A stretch of 64,000 nt of DNA from Parabacteroides distasonis (GCA_021531775.1 JAFBIU010000016.1:1-64000), one strand, 5' to 3'; counted from the stretch's first letter, positions 18,105 to 28,124 are shown. Translations and numbers: made by a program. Notes: generated by a model not told the origin, from the letters alone.

Positions 18105-18947
18105 ATGAACAAGCAACAATTATTCGAGAATATACAAAAGAAGCAATCCTTCTTATGTGTCGGTCTGGACACAGACATCAAAAAGATCCCGCCTCACCTG
18201 TTGCAGGAGGAGGATCCGATTTTCGCTTTCAATAAAGCCATCATCGATGCGACGGCCGACTATTGCATCGCCTACAAACCTAATCTGGCCTTCTACGAGA
18301 GTTTAGGTACCAAGGGACTGTTGGCTTTCGAAAAGACGGTCGCTTATCTGCGTGAGAACTATCCCGACCAATTCATCATCGCCGATGCGAAACGAGGTGA
18401 CATTGGTAATACCTCTGAAATGTATGCCCGTTCCTTCTTCGACTATATGCACGTGGATGCCGTAACTGTCGCTCCCTACATGGGCGAAGACAGTGTAAAA
18501 CCCTTCCTGATCTATCCGGAAGCGTGGGTCATCCTGTTGGCATTGACTTCCAACAAGGGTTCACACGATTTTCAGCTGACGGAAGATGCACAGGGTGAAC
18601 GATTGTTTGAGAAGGTGTTGCGCAAATCGCAAGAGTGGGCTTCGGATGAGCAGATGATGTATGTGGTAGGTGCTACCCAAGGACGCATGTTTGAAGACAT
18701 CCGCAAGATTGTGCCGAACCACTTCCTGTTGGTTCCGGGTGTAGGAGCCCAAGGCGGTAGTCTGGCCGAAGTGGTCAAGTATGGTATGAACGACCATTGT
18801 GGACTGATCGTCAACTCTTCTCGGGCTATCATCTATGCCGACAAGACGGAGAACTTTGCACAGGCCGCTCGCGATGCCGCTAAGGCCGTACAGGAAGAAA
18901 TGGCTAATTATTTGGTCGAAAAAGCGATTATTTCTCCAAAAGCATAG
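18105..18947 (+). CDS. pyrF: Orotidine 5'-phosphate decarboxylase (type II)
   Basis: The 280-residue enzyme makes UMP from OMP, the last step of pyrimidine synthesis. The catalytic motif is [14 protein letters not shown], with the Lys/Asp array. The long form and the phosphate-binding VVGATQ...[10 protein letters not shown] are of the mycobacterial/Bacteroidetes subfamily. It is the last gene of purM-micro-ORF-prfA-pyrF, ending before the strong hairpin at 18969-19013. Confidence 0.95.
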   Translation: MNKQQLFENIQKKQSFLCVGLDTDIKKIPPHLLQEEDPIFAFNKAIIDATADYCIAYKPNLAFYESLGTKGLLAFEKTVAYLRENYPDQFIIADAKRGDIGNTSEMYARSFFDYMHVDAVTVAPYMGEDSVKPFLIYPEAWVILLALTSNKGSHDFQLTEDAQGERLFEKVLRKSQEWASDEQMMYVVGATQGRMFEDIRKIVPNHFLLVPGVGAQGGSLAEVVKYGMNDHCGLIVNSSRAIIYADKTENFAQAARDAAKAVQEEMANYLVEKAIISPKA

Positions 18948-18968
18948 GTCATCTGAGGAATTTTCACC

Positions 18969-19013
18969 ACTTTTGCAAACTGTCTGCCCTTGTGGCGGGC
19001 AATTTGCAAAAGT
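18969..19013 (+). promoter_or_regulatory. Long perfect hairpin between pyrF and lpxD
   Basis: ACTTTTGCAAA (18969-18979) pairs perfectly with TTTGCAAAAGT (19003-19013). Inside it, TGCCC (18985-18989) pairs with GGGCA (18997-19001). No T-run follows, so it is not a classical terminator; AATTTGC in the right arm resembles a -7 box. It ends 25 bases before lpxD and could be an operator, an attenuator or a 3' end stabiliser for pyrF. Confidence 0.6.
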
Positions 19014-19038
19014 AACATTATTATAGAACAAACAAGAC

Positions 19039-20079
19039 ATGGAGTTTACAGCCCAACAAATTGCCGCTTTCCTCAGAGGAATCGTCGAAGGTGATCCGGA
19101 GGTAAAGGTGAGCAATTTCTCTAAAATTGAAGAAGGAAAACCGGGAACATTGACCTTTCTGGCCAATCCAAAGTATGAACATCACATCTATCATACAGAG
19201 GCCAGCATTGTTTTAGTGAATCAAGACTTTACACCAACCGAGCCCATCCACACCACATTGATTCGTGTGGAGAATGCCTATACCGCCTTGGCTCAATTGC
19301 TGAACATGGTGGAACAGGCCAAGAGCAAGAAAAGTGGAGTCGATTCGACTGCCTTCATTGCCCCCACCGCTTCAGTAGGCGAGGACTGTTACATCGGTAA
19401 CATGGCTTACATCGGTGAACGGGTCAAGTTAGGCAACAACTGCCAAGTCTATCCCTTTGCCTACATTGGTGACAATGTGGAGATTGGCGACAATACCATC
19501 CTATATCCGCACGTGACCGTCTATCACGACTGTCGCATCGGACAGCATTGCATCCTGCATGCCGGTTCGGTCATAGGTGCAGACGGCTTCGGTTTTGCTC
19601 CCGAAGGTGAGCAGTATAAGAAGATTCCCCAGTTGGGTAATGTGGTCATTGAAGACAACGTCGAGATCGGAGCCAATACGACCATTGATCGTGCCGTCAT
19701 GGATTCAACCATCATCCGCCAAGGAGTCAAGTTGGACAACCTGATCCAGATTGCTCATAATGTAGAGGTAGGCGAGAACACGGTGATGGCAGCCCAAGTG
19801 GGTATTGCCGGATCGGTCAAAGTGGGTAAACATTGTATGTTCGGCGGACAGGTAGGTCTGGCTGGACATATTCAGATTGCAGACGACGTGACGCTGGGCG
19901 CACAAGCTGGTGTCATCAGTAGCGTCAAAGAGGCCACGACCCTGTTGGGTGCACCAGCCATTCAGGCACGCAACTTCATGCGGTCCAGTGCCATTTTCAA
20001 CCGCTTGCCCGAGTTGTACCGAACCATCGGACAGCTTCAGCGCGAAGTGGAAACACTCAAGAAAGAAATTAATAAATAA
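19039..20079 (+). CDS. lpxD: UDP-3-O-acylglucosamine N-acyltransferase
   Basis: A 346-residue acyltransferase of the third step of lipid A synthesis. The N-terminal uridine-binding domain (about residues 1-100, with [12 protein letters not shown]) is followed by many hexapeptide repeats ([15 protein letters not shown] and so on) forming a left-handed beta-helix. The catalytic histidine is expected in [15 protein letters not shown]. The C terminus ends in a helical segment. It leads lpxD-lpxC/fabZ-lpxA in one operon. Confidence 0.96.
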   Translation: MEFTAQQIAAFLRGIVEGDPEVKVSNFSKIEEGKPGTLTFLANPKYEHHIYHTEASIVLVNQDFTPTEPIHTTLIRVENAYTALAQLLNMVEQAKSKKSGVDSTAFIAPTASVGEDCYIGNMAYIGERVKLGNNCQVYPFAYIGDNVEIGDNTILYPHVTVYHDCRIGQHCILHAGSVIGADGFGFAPEGEQYKKIPQLGNVVIEDNVEIGANTTIDRAVMDSTIIRQGVKLDNLIQIAHNVEVGENTVMAAQVGIAGSVKVGKHCMFGGQVGLAGHIQIADDVTLGAQAGVISSVKEATTLLGAPAIQARNFMRSSAIFNRLPELYRTIGQLQREVETLKKEINK

Positions 20080-20098
20080 AGAAGTAGTAGAAGGTCAT

Positions 20099-21484
20099 AT
20101 GCATAAACAAACAACGCTTGCTGCCCCCTTCTCCTTGGAAGGAAAAGGGTTGCACACCGGATTGAACATTCACATTACATTCCATCCGGCACCTGAAAAC
20201 CATGGTTACAAAATCAAACGTGTCGATCTGGAAGACGCTCCGGTCATCGATGCGTTGGCCGAGCATGTCTGCCAGACTGAACGCGGTACCGTAATCGCCA
20301 AAGGAAAAGTACAGGTCAGCACCATTGAACATGCAATGGCCGCGTTGTATGCACACGGCATAGACAACTGCCTCATCGAAGTGGATGCACCGGAGTTCCC
20401 GATCCTCGACGGTAGTGCCCGCTTCTTCTCGGAAGCCATCCAACGGGTGGGTATCCAAGAGCAGGAGGCCCAGAAAGACTATTACATTGTCAAGCATAAG
20501 ATAGAGGTAAAAGATGAAGCCTCAGGTGCTTCCATCATGATCTTGCCGGACGAGAAGTTTAGCGTCAACACACTCATCTCCTTCCCGTCGCCTGTGCTCT
20601 CCAACCAATATGCCTCGATGAACGACCTGAGCGAGTTCCCGACAGAGATAGCAGCATCACGTACATTTGTCTTCGTACGCGAAGTGGAAATGTTGCTGCA
20701 GCACAACCTGATCAAGGGTGGAGACTTAGACAATGCAATTGTCATTTACGACCAGAAGATCCCGCAGGAATCGTTGGACCGGCTGGCTGACATGATGCAG
20801 ATTCCGCACATGGATGTGAAAGAGTTGGGTTACCTCAACACGAAGCCATTGGTGTTCGACAACGAACCAGCCCGTCACAAACTGATCGACGTGATTGGTG
20901 ACTTGGCCTTGGTAGGCAAACCCTTGCGTGGACGCATCATTGCGACACGCCCCGGCCACAAGATCAACACCCAGTTGGCCAAGCTCATCCGCAAAGACAT
21001 CAAGCAGAACGAAGTGCAGGCTCCCGTCTATGACCCGAATGCCGCACCCGTATTGGACATCAACCGTATCCGCGAACTGTTGCCGCATCGTTACCCGTTC
21101 CTGTTGGTCGATAAGATCATTGAGATCGGCAGCAACCACATTGTGGGTATCAAGAATATCACGACCAACGAGCCCTTCTTCCAAGGCCATTTCCCGCAGG
21201 AACCGGTCATGCCGGGTGTCCTGCAGATCGAAGCGATGGCTCAGACAGGAGGTCTGTTGGTACTGAACTCCCTGGACGATCCGGAGCGTTATTCGACCTA
21301 TTTCCTGAAGATCGATGGGGTCAAATTCCGCCAAAAGGTTGTTCCGGGCGATACACTTATCATGCGCCTGGAGTTAGTGGCTCCGATCCGTCGAGGTGTC
21401 TCGACCATGAAGGGACACATCTTCGTAGGCGACAAGCTCGTCAGTGAAGCCGAATTCATGGCACAGATTGTGAAGAATAAATAA
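20099..21484 (+). CDS. lpxC/fabZ: Bifunctional UDP-3-O-acyl-GlcNAc deacetylase / 3-hydroxyacyl-ACP dehydratase
   Basis: A 461-residue fusion known from Bacteroidetes. The LpxC half (to about residue 305) carries the zinc-site segments STIEHAMAAL and HKLIDVIGDLAL, plus EFPILDGSA. The FabZ half has the dehydratase motif HFPQEPVMPGVLQIEAMAQ, with the catalytic His and Glu, and begins near LDINRIRELLPHRYPFLL. It commits UDP-acyl-GlcNAc to lipid A while making acyl chains. A longer frame from 19910 lies inside lpxD, so the ATG at 20099, 19 bases after lpxD, is chosen. Confidence 0.97.
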   Translation: MHKQTTLAAPFSLEGKGLHTGLNIHITFHPAPENHGYKIKRVDLEDAPVIDALAEHVCQTERGTVIAKGKVQVSTIEHAMAALYAHGIDNCLIEVDAPEFPILDGSARFFSEAIQRVGIQEQEAQKDYYIVKHKIEVKDEASGASIMILPDEKFSVNTLISFPSPVLSNQYASMNDLSEFPTEIAASRTFVFVREVEMLLQHNLIKGGDLDNAIVIYDQKIPQESLDRLADMMQIPHMDVKELGYLNTKPLVFDNEPARHKLIDVIGDLALVGKPLRGRIIATRPGHKINTQLAKLIRKDIKQNEVQAPVYDPNAAPVLDINRIRELLPHRYPFLLVDKIIEIGSNHIVGIKNITTNEPFFQGHFPQEPVMPGVLQIEAMAQTGGLLVLNSLDDPERYSTYFLKIDGVKFRQKVVPGDTLIMRLELVAPIRRGVSTMKGHIFVGDKLVSEAEFMAQIVKNK

Positions 21485-21501
21485 CTCAAATTAGAAATCC
21501 T

Positions 21502-22290
21502 ATGAACCAAATATCACCCCTGGCCGTTGTCCATCCGGAGGCCCAAATCGGAGCAAACGTACAGATTGATCCGTTTGTAGTCGTTGAAAAAGATGTTGTC
21601 ATTGGTGACAACACCCATCTATTCCCCCATTCTGTCATTTTGGACGGTGCCCGTATCGGCAAGAACTGCAAGGTATTCCCCGGTGCTGTCGTAGCCGGAA
21701 TCCCACAGGATCTGAAGTTCAAAGGTGAAATCACCACCGCAGAGATCGGAGACAACACCACCCTGCGCGAGTGCGTCACCGTCAACCGCGGAACAGCCTC
21801 CAAAGGCAAGACAGTCGTAGGCAACAATTGCCTCATCATGGCCTATTCGCACGTGGCTCACGACTGTGTGCTGAAGAACAACATCATTGTCGGGAATGCC
21901 TCCCAGATTGCCGGAGAGGTGGAGGTAGATGACTTTGCCATCATCAGCGGTGGAACCTTGGTACACCAGTTCTCCCGCATCTCCAAGCATGTGATGATTC
22001 AAGGTGGCTCCCGCATCGGTAAGGACATTCCGCCCTACACCCTCATCGGCCGTGACCCGATCGTCTATTGCGGCATCAACATCGTGGGTTTACGCAGACG
22101 CGGATTCACCAACCAGCAGGTCTATCTGATTCAAGACATTTATCGGACACTCTATACACGAGGACTCAACAACTCCGATGCGTTGAAAGCCATCGAGACG
22201 GAATACGAGCCGAGTGAGGAGCGCGATTTAATTCTCAATTTCATCAAAGCCTCCAAGCGTGGAATCGTGCGTGGATCCATTGATGAATAA
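21502..22290 (+). CDS. lpxA: Acyl-ACP--UDP-N-acetylglucosamine O-acyltransferase
   Basis: The 262-residue enzyme catalyses the first lipid A step. Hexapeptide repeats run from residue ~5 (VVHPEAQIGANVQIDPF), with the catalytic histidine region MAYSHVAHDCVL. The C-terminal helical domain includes IVGLRRRGFT. It lies 17 bases after lpxC/fabZ, completing the lpxD-lpxC/fabZ-lpxA order usual in this phylum. Confidence 0.96.
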   Translation: MNQISPLAVVHPEAQIGANVQIDPFVVVEKDVVIGDNTHLFPHSVILDGARIGKNCKVFPGAVVAGIPQDLKFKGEITTAEIGDNTTLRECVTVNRGTASKGKTVVGNNCLIMAYSHVAHDCVLKNNIIVGNASQIAGEVEVDDFAIISGGTLVHQFSRISKHVMIQGGSRIGKDIPPYTLIGRDPIVYCGINIVGLRRRGFTNQQVYLIQDIYRTLYTRGLNNSDALKAIETEYEPSEERDLILNFIKASKRGIVRGSIDE

Positions 22291-22322
22291 GATACAACAA
22301 CCAAACAAACAGCTAAAAAGAT

Positions 22323-22877
22323 ATGATTTACAGATTTTTAGTACTATCAGATGAAGTAGATGACTTCAAGCGTGTCATTAAGATCGACTCCGAAGCTACC
22401 TTCCTGGATTTGCACGACATCATTCTGGAATCCGTAGGCTATACGAAGGATCAGATGTGTTCGTTTTTCATTTGCGATGACGACTGGTCGAAAAAGACAG
22501 AAATCACCCTCATCCCGATGGACACCTCTTCCGATGTCGATAACTACATCATGGAATCCACCCATTTGGATGAACTGTTGGAAGAGGAACACCAGAAGTT
22601 GATGTTTGTGTTCGACTACATGACCGAGCGTGCCTTCTTCATGGAATTGCGTGCCATCATTACGGGTCAGGATTTGGACAAGCCCATTTGCACCAAGTCC
22701 GTGGGTCAGCCTCCGGTTCAGGTCATGGACATCGAGGAGTTTGACGCCAAGAATGCCAATACCGAGGTGGACGAAGATTTCTATGGAGATTCCGAATATG
22801 ATCCGGACGAATTGGACGAAGGCTTTGGCGGCATCAACGACAACTACATCGATAATCCCTACGACGATCGCTATTGA
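22323..22877 (+). CDS. pRiA4b ORF-3-like protein
   Basis: A 184-residue acidic protein. The first ~140 residues resemble the plasmid pRiA4b ORF-3 family ([45 protein letters not shown], then a hydrophobic FVFDYM segment). The C-terminal ~45 residues are very Asp/Glu-rich and probably disordered. Function is unknown despite the wide distribution of the family. It sits 32 bases after lpxA and its stop overlaps the miaA start. Confidence 0.85.
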   Translation: MIYRFLVLSDEVDDFKRVIKIDSEATFLDLHDIILESVGYTKDQMCSFFICDDDWSKKTEITLIPMDTSSDVDNYIMESTHLDELLEEEHQKLMFVFDYMTERAFFMELRAIITGQDLDKPICTKSVGQPPVQVMDIEEFDAKNANTEVDEDFYGDSEYDPDELDEGFGGINDNYIDNPYDDRY

Positions 22878-23785
22878 AGCCGACACTCGTCATATTACTT
22901 GGGCCGACAGGCGTCGGGAAAACGAAACTGAGCCTACGCATAGCCGAATGGCTCCAGTCACCCATCATCTCAGCCGATTCCCGTCAGCTCTATCGTGAGA
23001 TTCCCATCGGAACGGCCGCGCCTACCGCAGCACAGTTGGCGCGCGTCAAACATTATCTGGTGGGAACACTCGCCTTGACAGACTATTACAGTGCCAGCCG
23101 CTTCGAAGAGGAGGTCATGGCACTGTTACCCACCCTCTTTCCCAAGCATCCCAACCTGGTGCTGACCGGAGGATCCATGATGTACATTGATGCGGTAACC
23201 AAAGGAATCGATGATATGCCGACAGTTACCCCGGCGATCCGAGAGGCGGTTTACCGTCAGTTCGAAGCCGAAGGACTGGCTCCCCTGTTGGAAGAATTGC
23301 GCCAAGCCGATCCGCTCCATTACGAGGAGGTGGATCGGAACAATTACAAACGGGTACTTCATGCCGTAGAGATCTGCCGGATGACCGGTCTCCCCTACTC
23401 CACCTTTCGCACCCATAGCCGCAAGGAACGTCCCTTCCGCATCCTGCAGATCGGTTTGACCCGTGACCGGGAGGAGCTCTATGACCGCATCAACCAGCGA
23501 GTCGATCAGATGATGGCAGACGGATTGCTCGAAGAGGCACGACGGGTCTATCCCCTGCGCCACCTCAACTCCTTGAACACGGTCGGCTACAAGGAACTAT
23601 TCCGCTATTTCGATGGCGAATGGTCGCTCGACCTGGCGGTGGAGAAGATCAAGCGCAACTCGCGGGTCTATGCCCGCAAGCAAATGACCTGGTTCAAGCG
23701 CGATCCGGAGATTCACTGGTTCCACCCGGAGGCGGAACCTGAGATCTTCGACTTCTTGCGCCACGAACTATTTCTTGAAGACTAA
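22874..23785 (+). CDS. miaA: tRNA dimethylallyltransferase
   Basis: The 303-residue enzyme adds an isopentenyl group to A37 of tRNAs reading UNN codons. It has the P-loop [13 protein letters not shown], then [26 protein letters not shown] and the C-terminal RQMTWFKR-like segment. The P-loop starts only eight residues in, so no later start is possible. The start is TTG (22874-22876), overlapping the previous stop as TTGA. The 3' end overlaps the convergent DUF486 gene by 18 bases. Confidence 0.95.
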   Translation: MKPTLVILLGPTGVGKTKLSLRIAEWLQSPIISADSRQLYREIPIGTAAPTAAQLARVKHYLVGTLALTDYYSASRFEEEVMALLPTLFPKHPNLVLTGGSMMYIDAVTKGIDDMPTVTPAIREAVYRQFEAEGLAPLLEELRQADPLHYEEVDRNNYKRVLHAVEICRMTGLPYSTFRTHSRKERPFRILQIGLTRDREELYDRINQRVDQMMADGLLEEARRVYPLRHLNSLNTVGYKELFRYFDGEWSLDLAVEKIKRNSRVYARKQMTWFKRDPEIHWFHPEAEPEIFDFLRHELFLED

Positions 23786-24139
23786 ATAGACAGCCGCTAC
23801 CAAGAACAGGAATGCCAACGCATGATTCCACTTGAAAGACTCCCCCTTAAAGGCAATCGTGCTGAAACCCACAAACACCACCAATGTAATCACCTCCTGA
23901 ATCACCTTCAGCTGAATCAGATTGAACGGACCGCCATTATCCCGGAATCCCAACCGGTTGGCAGGCACTTGACAACAATACTCGAAAAAGGCCAGAAACC
24001 AGCTGAACAGAATGACCCCAATGAGCGGCAAATGCTCAAACCAACTGAACTGTTGCTTCATTTTCAGGTGTCCATACCAGGCACACGTCATGAAAATGTT
24101 GGAAACGATCAAAAGAAGAATCGTATAAACACCTTGCAT
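23768..24139 (-). CDS. DMT-like membrane protein (DUF486)
   Basis: A 123-residue protein with four predicted membrane helices (about residues 4-22, 37-52, 78-96, 104-121). It shows the family pattern [13 protein letters not shown] and [13 protein letters not shown]. Distantly related to small drug/metabolite transporters; substrate unknown. It starts one base after the stop of the tRNA-thiolation gene, so the two are cotranscribed, and its end overlaps miaA on the opposite strand. Confidence 0.85.
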   Translation of the reverse strand: MQGVYTILLLIVSNIFMTCAWYGHLKMKQQFSWFEHLPLIGVILFSWFLAFFEYCCQVPANRLGFRDNGGPFNLIQLKVIQEVITLVVFVGFSTIAFKGESFKWNHALAFLFLVAAVYLVFKK

Positions 24140-24140
24140 A

Positions 24141-24893
24141 TCATTGAACTTTTATAGGTAAATAATCGGATTGAATATTCGTCATGCTGCCCCAGAGACT
24201 GTGACGCGCATCCGGAGCCAGCTGCTCCAATTGGGCCAACAGACCCTTCATGGCCGTTCGGGCCGAAGCTGTCTCGTAGGGACAATTCTTCAGCTGCGGA
24301 TGAAATGCCTGCAACTCAGCCAGACGCTTCAAGTCGCGCTCCTCCACCAAGCAGAGCGGACGAATGATCTCCATGGCGAACTTGTCCATCCGGAGCCGTG
24401 GCGGCATCGTGCCGAACGCCCCTTGATGCAACAGGTTCATCAGCAATGTCTCTAAGATATCATCCTGATGATGCCCCAAGGCAATCTTGTTGCACCCCTC
24501 CTCCTTCGCCACCTCAAAGAGCATCTTGCGTCGCATCCAGGAACAGAGGAAACAGGGCGTCTTACGTCGGTCGGTCGAGGGGTCAAAAGCCGTCTCCCGA
24601 TAGAGCAACGGCAAATCGAACCGGGCCGCCCGCTCACGCAAATAGTCCAAATCCAGCTGATAGGGAATATTTTGCATCCCCACATGCAGCACGACCAGTT
24701 CAAAACGGGGACGGAAAATGCGGGAACGACGTCCCAACAGTTCCAGCAAAGCCAACGAGTCCTTACCACCCGACAGCCCCACCAAGATCCGGTCGCCATC
24801 CTCAATGAGGCCATAATCGAAAATGGCCCGCTTCACCTTTCCATCCAATTTGTGGAGCAAACGCTCCTCCTCCTGTCTTGTTGTCATACGCAT
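24141..24893 (-). CDS. TtcA-like PP-loop tRNA-modifying ATPase
   Basis: A 250-residue PP-loop protein with the ATP-pyrophosphatase motif LVGLSGGKDSLALLELL, the cysteine motif CFLCSW and GHHQDDILET. These are features of TtcA/TtuA-like tRNA thiolation enzymes that carry an Fe-S cluster. A late NCPYET motif is also present. The usual TtcA has two CxxC motifs; only one (CFLC) is seen, so exact assignment as s2C32 synthetase is uncertain. The start at 24893 follows TACTTTTG (minus strand, 24910-24917); the frame extends upstream only in an unlikely form. Confidence 0.82.
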   Translation of the reverse strand: MRMTTRQEEERLLHKLDGKVKRAIFDYGLIEDGDRILVGLSGGKDSLALLELLGRRSRIFRPRFELVVLHVGMQNIPYQLDLDYLRERAARFDLPLLYRETAFDPSTDRRKTPCFLCSWMRRKMLFEVAKEEGCNKIALGHHQDDILETLLMNLLHQGAFGTMPPRLRMDKFAMEIIRPLCLVEERDLKRLAELQAFHPQLKNCPYETASARTAMKGLLAQLEQLAPDARHSLWGSMTNIQSDYLPIKVQ

Positions 24894-24909
24894 TGTTGAA
24901 AATCGGATG

Positions 24910-24917
24910 CAAAAGTA
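24910..24917 (-). promoter_or_regulatory. -7 box of the TtcA-like / DUF486 operon
   Basis: TACTTTTG on the minus strand, 16 bases upstream of the chosen start. It rules out the longer 290-residue frame. Confidence 0.55.
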
Positions 24918-25046
24918 CAATTTATCAAGGCTTGTACCGCCACCCCTCCCCAATTTCTTTGCACGCTTGGCCAAAAAGCATTTTCTTTGCAGTCGCAAAC
25001 ATACCAGTTGCAATTAGCATTGTATATAAAGAAGAAAACAAACATC

Positions 25047-25223
25047 ATGGCACGTAGAAAAATAACCAACAGTCAAGCTGTCTGCATCACGCTCCTGTGG
25101 GGCGCACTCTGTTTCATGTTGCTGACCTCCGGCCAGCCACTCACCTTCGACATACTCTTTGCGTTGATCGCCTCGGCCATCATCGTCTTCGTACCCATCT
25201 ATAAGAATTTCCGCCGGCGATAG
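25047..25223 (+). CDS. 58-residue membrane protein, unknown function
   Basis: A small protein with a basic start (MARRKITN), two membrane helices (about residues 11-28 and 34-51) and a basic end (FRRR). The upstream in-frame methionine at 24987 would give a less plausible start. The family is not recognised. It stands alone between the divergent tRNA-thiolation gene and gdhA. Confidence 0.6.
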   Translation: MARRKITNSQAVCITLLWGALCFMLLTSGQPLTFDILFALIASAIIVFVPIYKNFRRR

Positions 25224-25297
25224 AAGTGACATTTTGTAGATTTTACTTGTAAAAAGCGTCTAATTGATATTTTTTCTCGATTTTTTCTGTCAAATAT

Positions 25298-25327
25298 TTG
25301 TCAGTACAAATTTTTAACTTACCTTTG
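25298..25327 (+). promoter_or_regulatory. gdhA promoter
   Basis: TTG (25298-25300), exactly 19 bases, then TACCTTTG (25320-25327). It leaves a leader of about 70 bases before the gdhA start. Confidence 0.75.
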
Positions 25328-25404
25328 CGCCCGTTGTTCATCAAATGAGCATAAAAATAATTAGGAAAGTAATCATAAAACAAGCAATAAAAAACAACGA
25401 AACA

Positions 25405-26739
25405 ATGAAAGCTACTGAAGTTTTAGACAATTTGAAAAGACGTTTTCCGAACGAACCCGAGTATCATCAGGCCGTATCTGAAGTGTTAGGTACAATCGAA
25501 GAGGCTTACAATCAACATCCTGAATTTGACAAAGCGAACTTGATTGAACGTCTCTGTATTCCCGATCGAATCTTCTCATTCCGTGTTACTTGGGTAGATG
25601 ACAAGGGTAACGTGCAGACCAACATGGGCTATCGTATCCAACATAACAATGCCATTGGCCCGTACAAAGGCGGTATCCGTTTCCATGCATCGGTCAATCT
25701 GTCTATCCTGAAGTTCTTGGCCTTCGAACAAACCTTTAAGAACTCATTGACTACCCTGCCGATGGGTGGTGGCAAGGGTGGTTCTGACTTTAGCCCCCGT
25801 GGTAAGTCCAATGCAGAGATCATGCGCTTCTGTCAAGCATTCGTCACCGAATTGTGGCGCCACATTGGTCCGGACACAGACGTTCCGGCTGGTGACATTG
25901 GTGTAGGCGGTCGTGAAGTAGGTTTCATGTACGGCATGTACAAGAAGTTGGCACGCGAGAACACCGGTACCTTCACAGGTAAGGGATTGGAATTCGGTGG
26001 TTCACTGGTTCGTCCGGAAGCTACAGGTTACGGTAATGTGTACTTCCTGTTGCAGATGCTGAATACACGTGGCATCGAACTGGCCGGCAAGACCGTTTGT
26101 GTATCCGGTTCTGGTAACGTTGCCCAATATACAGTCGAGAAGCTCATCAGCTTGGGAGCTAAGGTAGTGACCATGTCTGACTCAGACGGCTACATCTACG
26201 ATCCGGACGGTATCGACCGCGAGAAGTTAGACTACATCATGGAACTGAAGAACCTCTACCGCGGACGTATCCGTGAATATGCCGAGCAATACGGTTGCAA
26301 GTACGTTGCAGGTGCTCGTCCTTGGGGTGAGAAGTGCGACATCGCCATGCCGAGTGCTACGCAGAACGAAATCGATGGCGAAGATGCACAGAAACTGTTG
26401 GCCAATGGCTGTATTGCCGTTTCAGAAGGTGCCAACATGCCCTCAACTCCGGAAGCTATCGATGCCTTCTTGAAGGCCAAGATCCTGTATGCTCCGGGTA
26501 AGGCTGCCAATGCCGGTGGTGTTTCTGTATCTGGTTTGGAAATGACCCAGAACGCCCAGAAGCTGAGCTGGAGTGCAGAAGAGGTAGATCAGAAGTTGCA
26601 AAGCATCATGCAGAACATTCACGAACAATGCGTGAAGTATGGCAAGCAGGAAGATGGTTACGTGAACTACGTGAAGGGAGCTAACGTTGCCGGATTCATG
26701 AAGGTTGCCAAGGCCATGATGGCACAAGGTATTCTCTAA
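25405..26739 (+). CDS. gdhA: Glutamate dehydrogenase (hexameric)
   Basis: The 444-residue enzyme interconverts 2-oxoglutarate + ammonia and glutamate, the main ammonia assimilation route in many Bacteroidales. It contains the substrate segment YKGGIRFH, the catalytic-lysine motif PMGGGKGGSDF, the HIGPDTDVPAGD motif and the Rossmann motif VCVSGSGNVAQY. Its S-D-S-D-G after strand beta2 (MSDSDGYI) is commonly seen with NADP-preferring forms; cofactor choice is inferred. The start at 25405 matches family length. Confidence 0.95.
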   Translation: MKATEVLDNLKRRFPNEPEYHQAVSEVLGTIEEAYNQHPEFDKANLIERLCIPDRIFSFRVTWVDDKGNVQTNMGYRIQHNNAIGPYKGGIRFHASVNLSILKFLAFEQTFKNSLTTLPMGGGKGGSDFSPRGKSNAEIMRFCQAFVTELWRHIGPDTDVPAGDIGVGGREVGFMYGMYKKLARENTGTFTGKGLEFGGSLVRPEATGYGNVYFLLQMLNTRGIELAGKTVCVSGSGNVAQYTVEKLISLGAKVVTMSDSDGYIYDPDGIDREKLDYIMELKNLYRGRIREYAEQYGCKYVAGARPWGEKCDIAMPSATQNEIDGEDAQKLLANGCIAVSEGANMPSTPEAIDAFLKAKILYAPGKAANAGGVSVSGLEMTQNAQKLSWSAEEVDQKLQSIMQNIHEQCVKYGKQEDGYVNYVKGANVAGFMKVAKAMMAQGIL

Positions 26740-26769
26740 GAACTAACAAAATATACTCTCATAGGCAAA

Positions 26770-26815
26770 TGCGGGTGTACAACTTGGGAAAGTCGTACAC
26801 CCGCAACTATTTTTA
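26770..26815 (+). terminator. Terminator between gdhA and the Gfo/Idh gene
   Basis: TGCGGGTGTAC (26770-26780) pairs with GTACACCCGCA (26795-26805), followed by ACTATTTTT. It serves gdhA; the convergent gene ends just downstream. Confidence 0.85.
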
Positions 26816-26836
26816 ATCAACTACACAATTGACTGC

Positions 26837-28000
26837 TTATTCAATCCAGGGCTGCCACTTGGCTTCGCTTTCGTTGGCGGTTACCACCGTCTCCACAAAC
26901 TGCATACCACGCAAACCATCCTGTTCGTTCGGGAAGTCGAGCATTTCCGGTGTCGGAGTCTCGCCATTAGCCTTGGCACGAACCGTAAGCGCAAAGTTCC
27001 GATAGATATTGGCAAATGATTCGAAGAAGCCTTCCGGATGTCCGGCCGGTGTACGTGTGTTCCAAGCAGCCAGATCATGCATATTGGAATTGTTGCCCAC
27101 CAGTACAGTCTCCATCGGACGGTCGCCCCACTTCACCAACAGCACGTTCGGATCCATCTGACGCCATTCCAGACCAGCCTTGTCACCATAAATACGTACG
27201 CGGATGTTGTTAGCCTCGCCTGTGCAGACCTGAGTAGCCATCAACACACCTGTCAGGCCATTTTCAAAACGCAGGAAGACGGCTCCATCATCATCGATCG
27301 GACGACCCGGAACGATCGAATGCAGATCAGCACAAACCTCTTTGACGCGTTGACCGGTGATGTACTCCAACAGATGCCAAGCATGTGTACCAATGTCACC
27401 CATGCAACCAGCCTTACCCGAACGCTTCGGGTCCGTACGCCAGCCGGCATTGTTGCCACCCTTCAACTCAATACGTTGAGACAACCAGCCCTGTGTATAT
27501 TCTACAAACACACGACGAACCTCACCGATTTCACCAGCTGCAATGCGGGCCTTTGCCTCTTTCACAGCCGGATAACCTGAATAGACATGCGTCAATGCCA
27601 ATACAAGTCCCGTCTCCTTCACCTTGTCAGCCAGCAGGTGAGCCTCTTCCAATGAGAAGGTAATCGGTTTGTCAATCACCACATGGAAACCACGTTCCAA
27701 AGCCATCATGGCCGGTTCGAAGTGCCAGCGGTTCGGAGTAACGATCGTTACAAAGTCCATCCGTTCGCCCTCCGGCAAGGTCATTTCGTGTTCAAACATC
27801 TCCTGGTAGGTGTCATAGATACGGTCGTCCGGGATGAAATAGGAACGGCCTGAGCTACGGGAAATTTCCGGATTGACACTGAAACATCCACATACCAACT
27901 CGATCTGACACTCCATCAAGGCAGCACGACGATGAATCGCGCCAATAAAGGCGTCGCTACCGCCGCCTATCATACCCATTCTTAATTTTCGGTTTTTCAT
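26837..28000 (-). CDS. Gfo/Idh/MocA family oxidoreductase
   Basis: A 387-residue sugar- or inositol-type dehydrogenase. The NAD(P) Rossmann motif is GMIGGGSDAFIGA near residue 9. The usual EKP motif is VVIDKP here, with Asp in place of Glu. The catalytic region is GCMGDIGTHAWHLLEYITG. Substrate cannot be assigned. It is monocistronic with TACATTTG (minus strand, 28046-28053) about 45 bases upstream. Confidence 0.9.
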   Translation of the reverse strand: MKNRKLRMGMIGGGSDAFIGAIHRRAALMECQIELVCGCFSVNPEISRSSGRSYFIPDDRIYDTYQEMFEHEMTLPEGERMDFVTIVTPNRWHFEPAMMALERGFHVVIDKPITFSLEEAHLLADKVKETGLVLALTHVYSGYPAVKEAKARIAAGEIGEVRRVFVEYTQGWLSQRIELKGGNNAGWRTDPKRSGKAGCMGDIGTHAWHLLEYITGQRVKEVCADLHSIVPGRPIDDDGAVFLRFENGLTGVLMATQVCTGEANNIRVRIYGDKAGLEWRQMDPNVLLVKWGDRPMETVLVGNNSNMHDLAAWNTRTPAGHPEGFFESFANIYRNFALTVRAKANGETPTPEMLDFPNEQDGLRGMQFVETVVTANESEAKWQPWIE

Positions 28001-28045
28001 GAAGAAAAAAATAATAAGTTTATACTAAGAGAATAATCGTTGCAA

Positions 28046-28053
28046 CAAATGTA
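28046..28053 (-). promoter_or_regulatory. -7 box of the Gfo/Idh gene
   Basis: TACATTTG on the minus strand; matches TAnnTTTG. Confidence 0.5.
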
Positions 28054-28124
28054 GTCAAATTTTTGGAATATAAGCGTCACTTCCAGCAAATACTACACAG
28101 ATTATTCCAAATTAGACTTCGACC

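Noticed and set aside
19910-20098. N-terminal extension of LpxC/FabZ
   Set aside because: It lies wholly inside lpxD in another frame; the ATG at 20099 gives the normal LpxC start.
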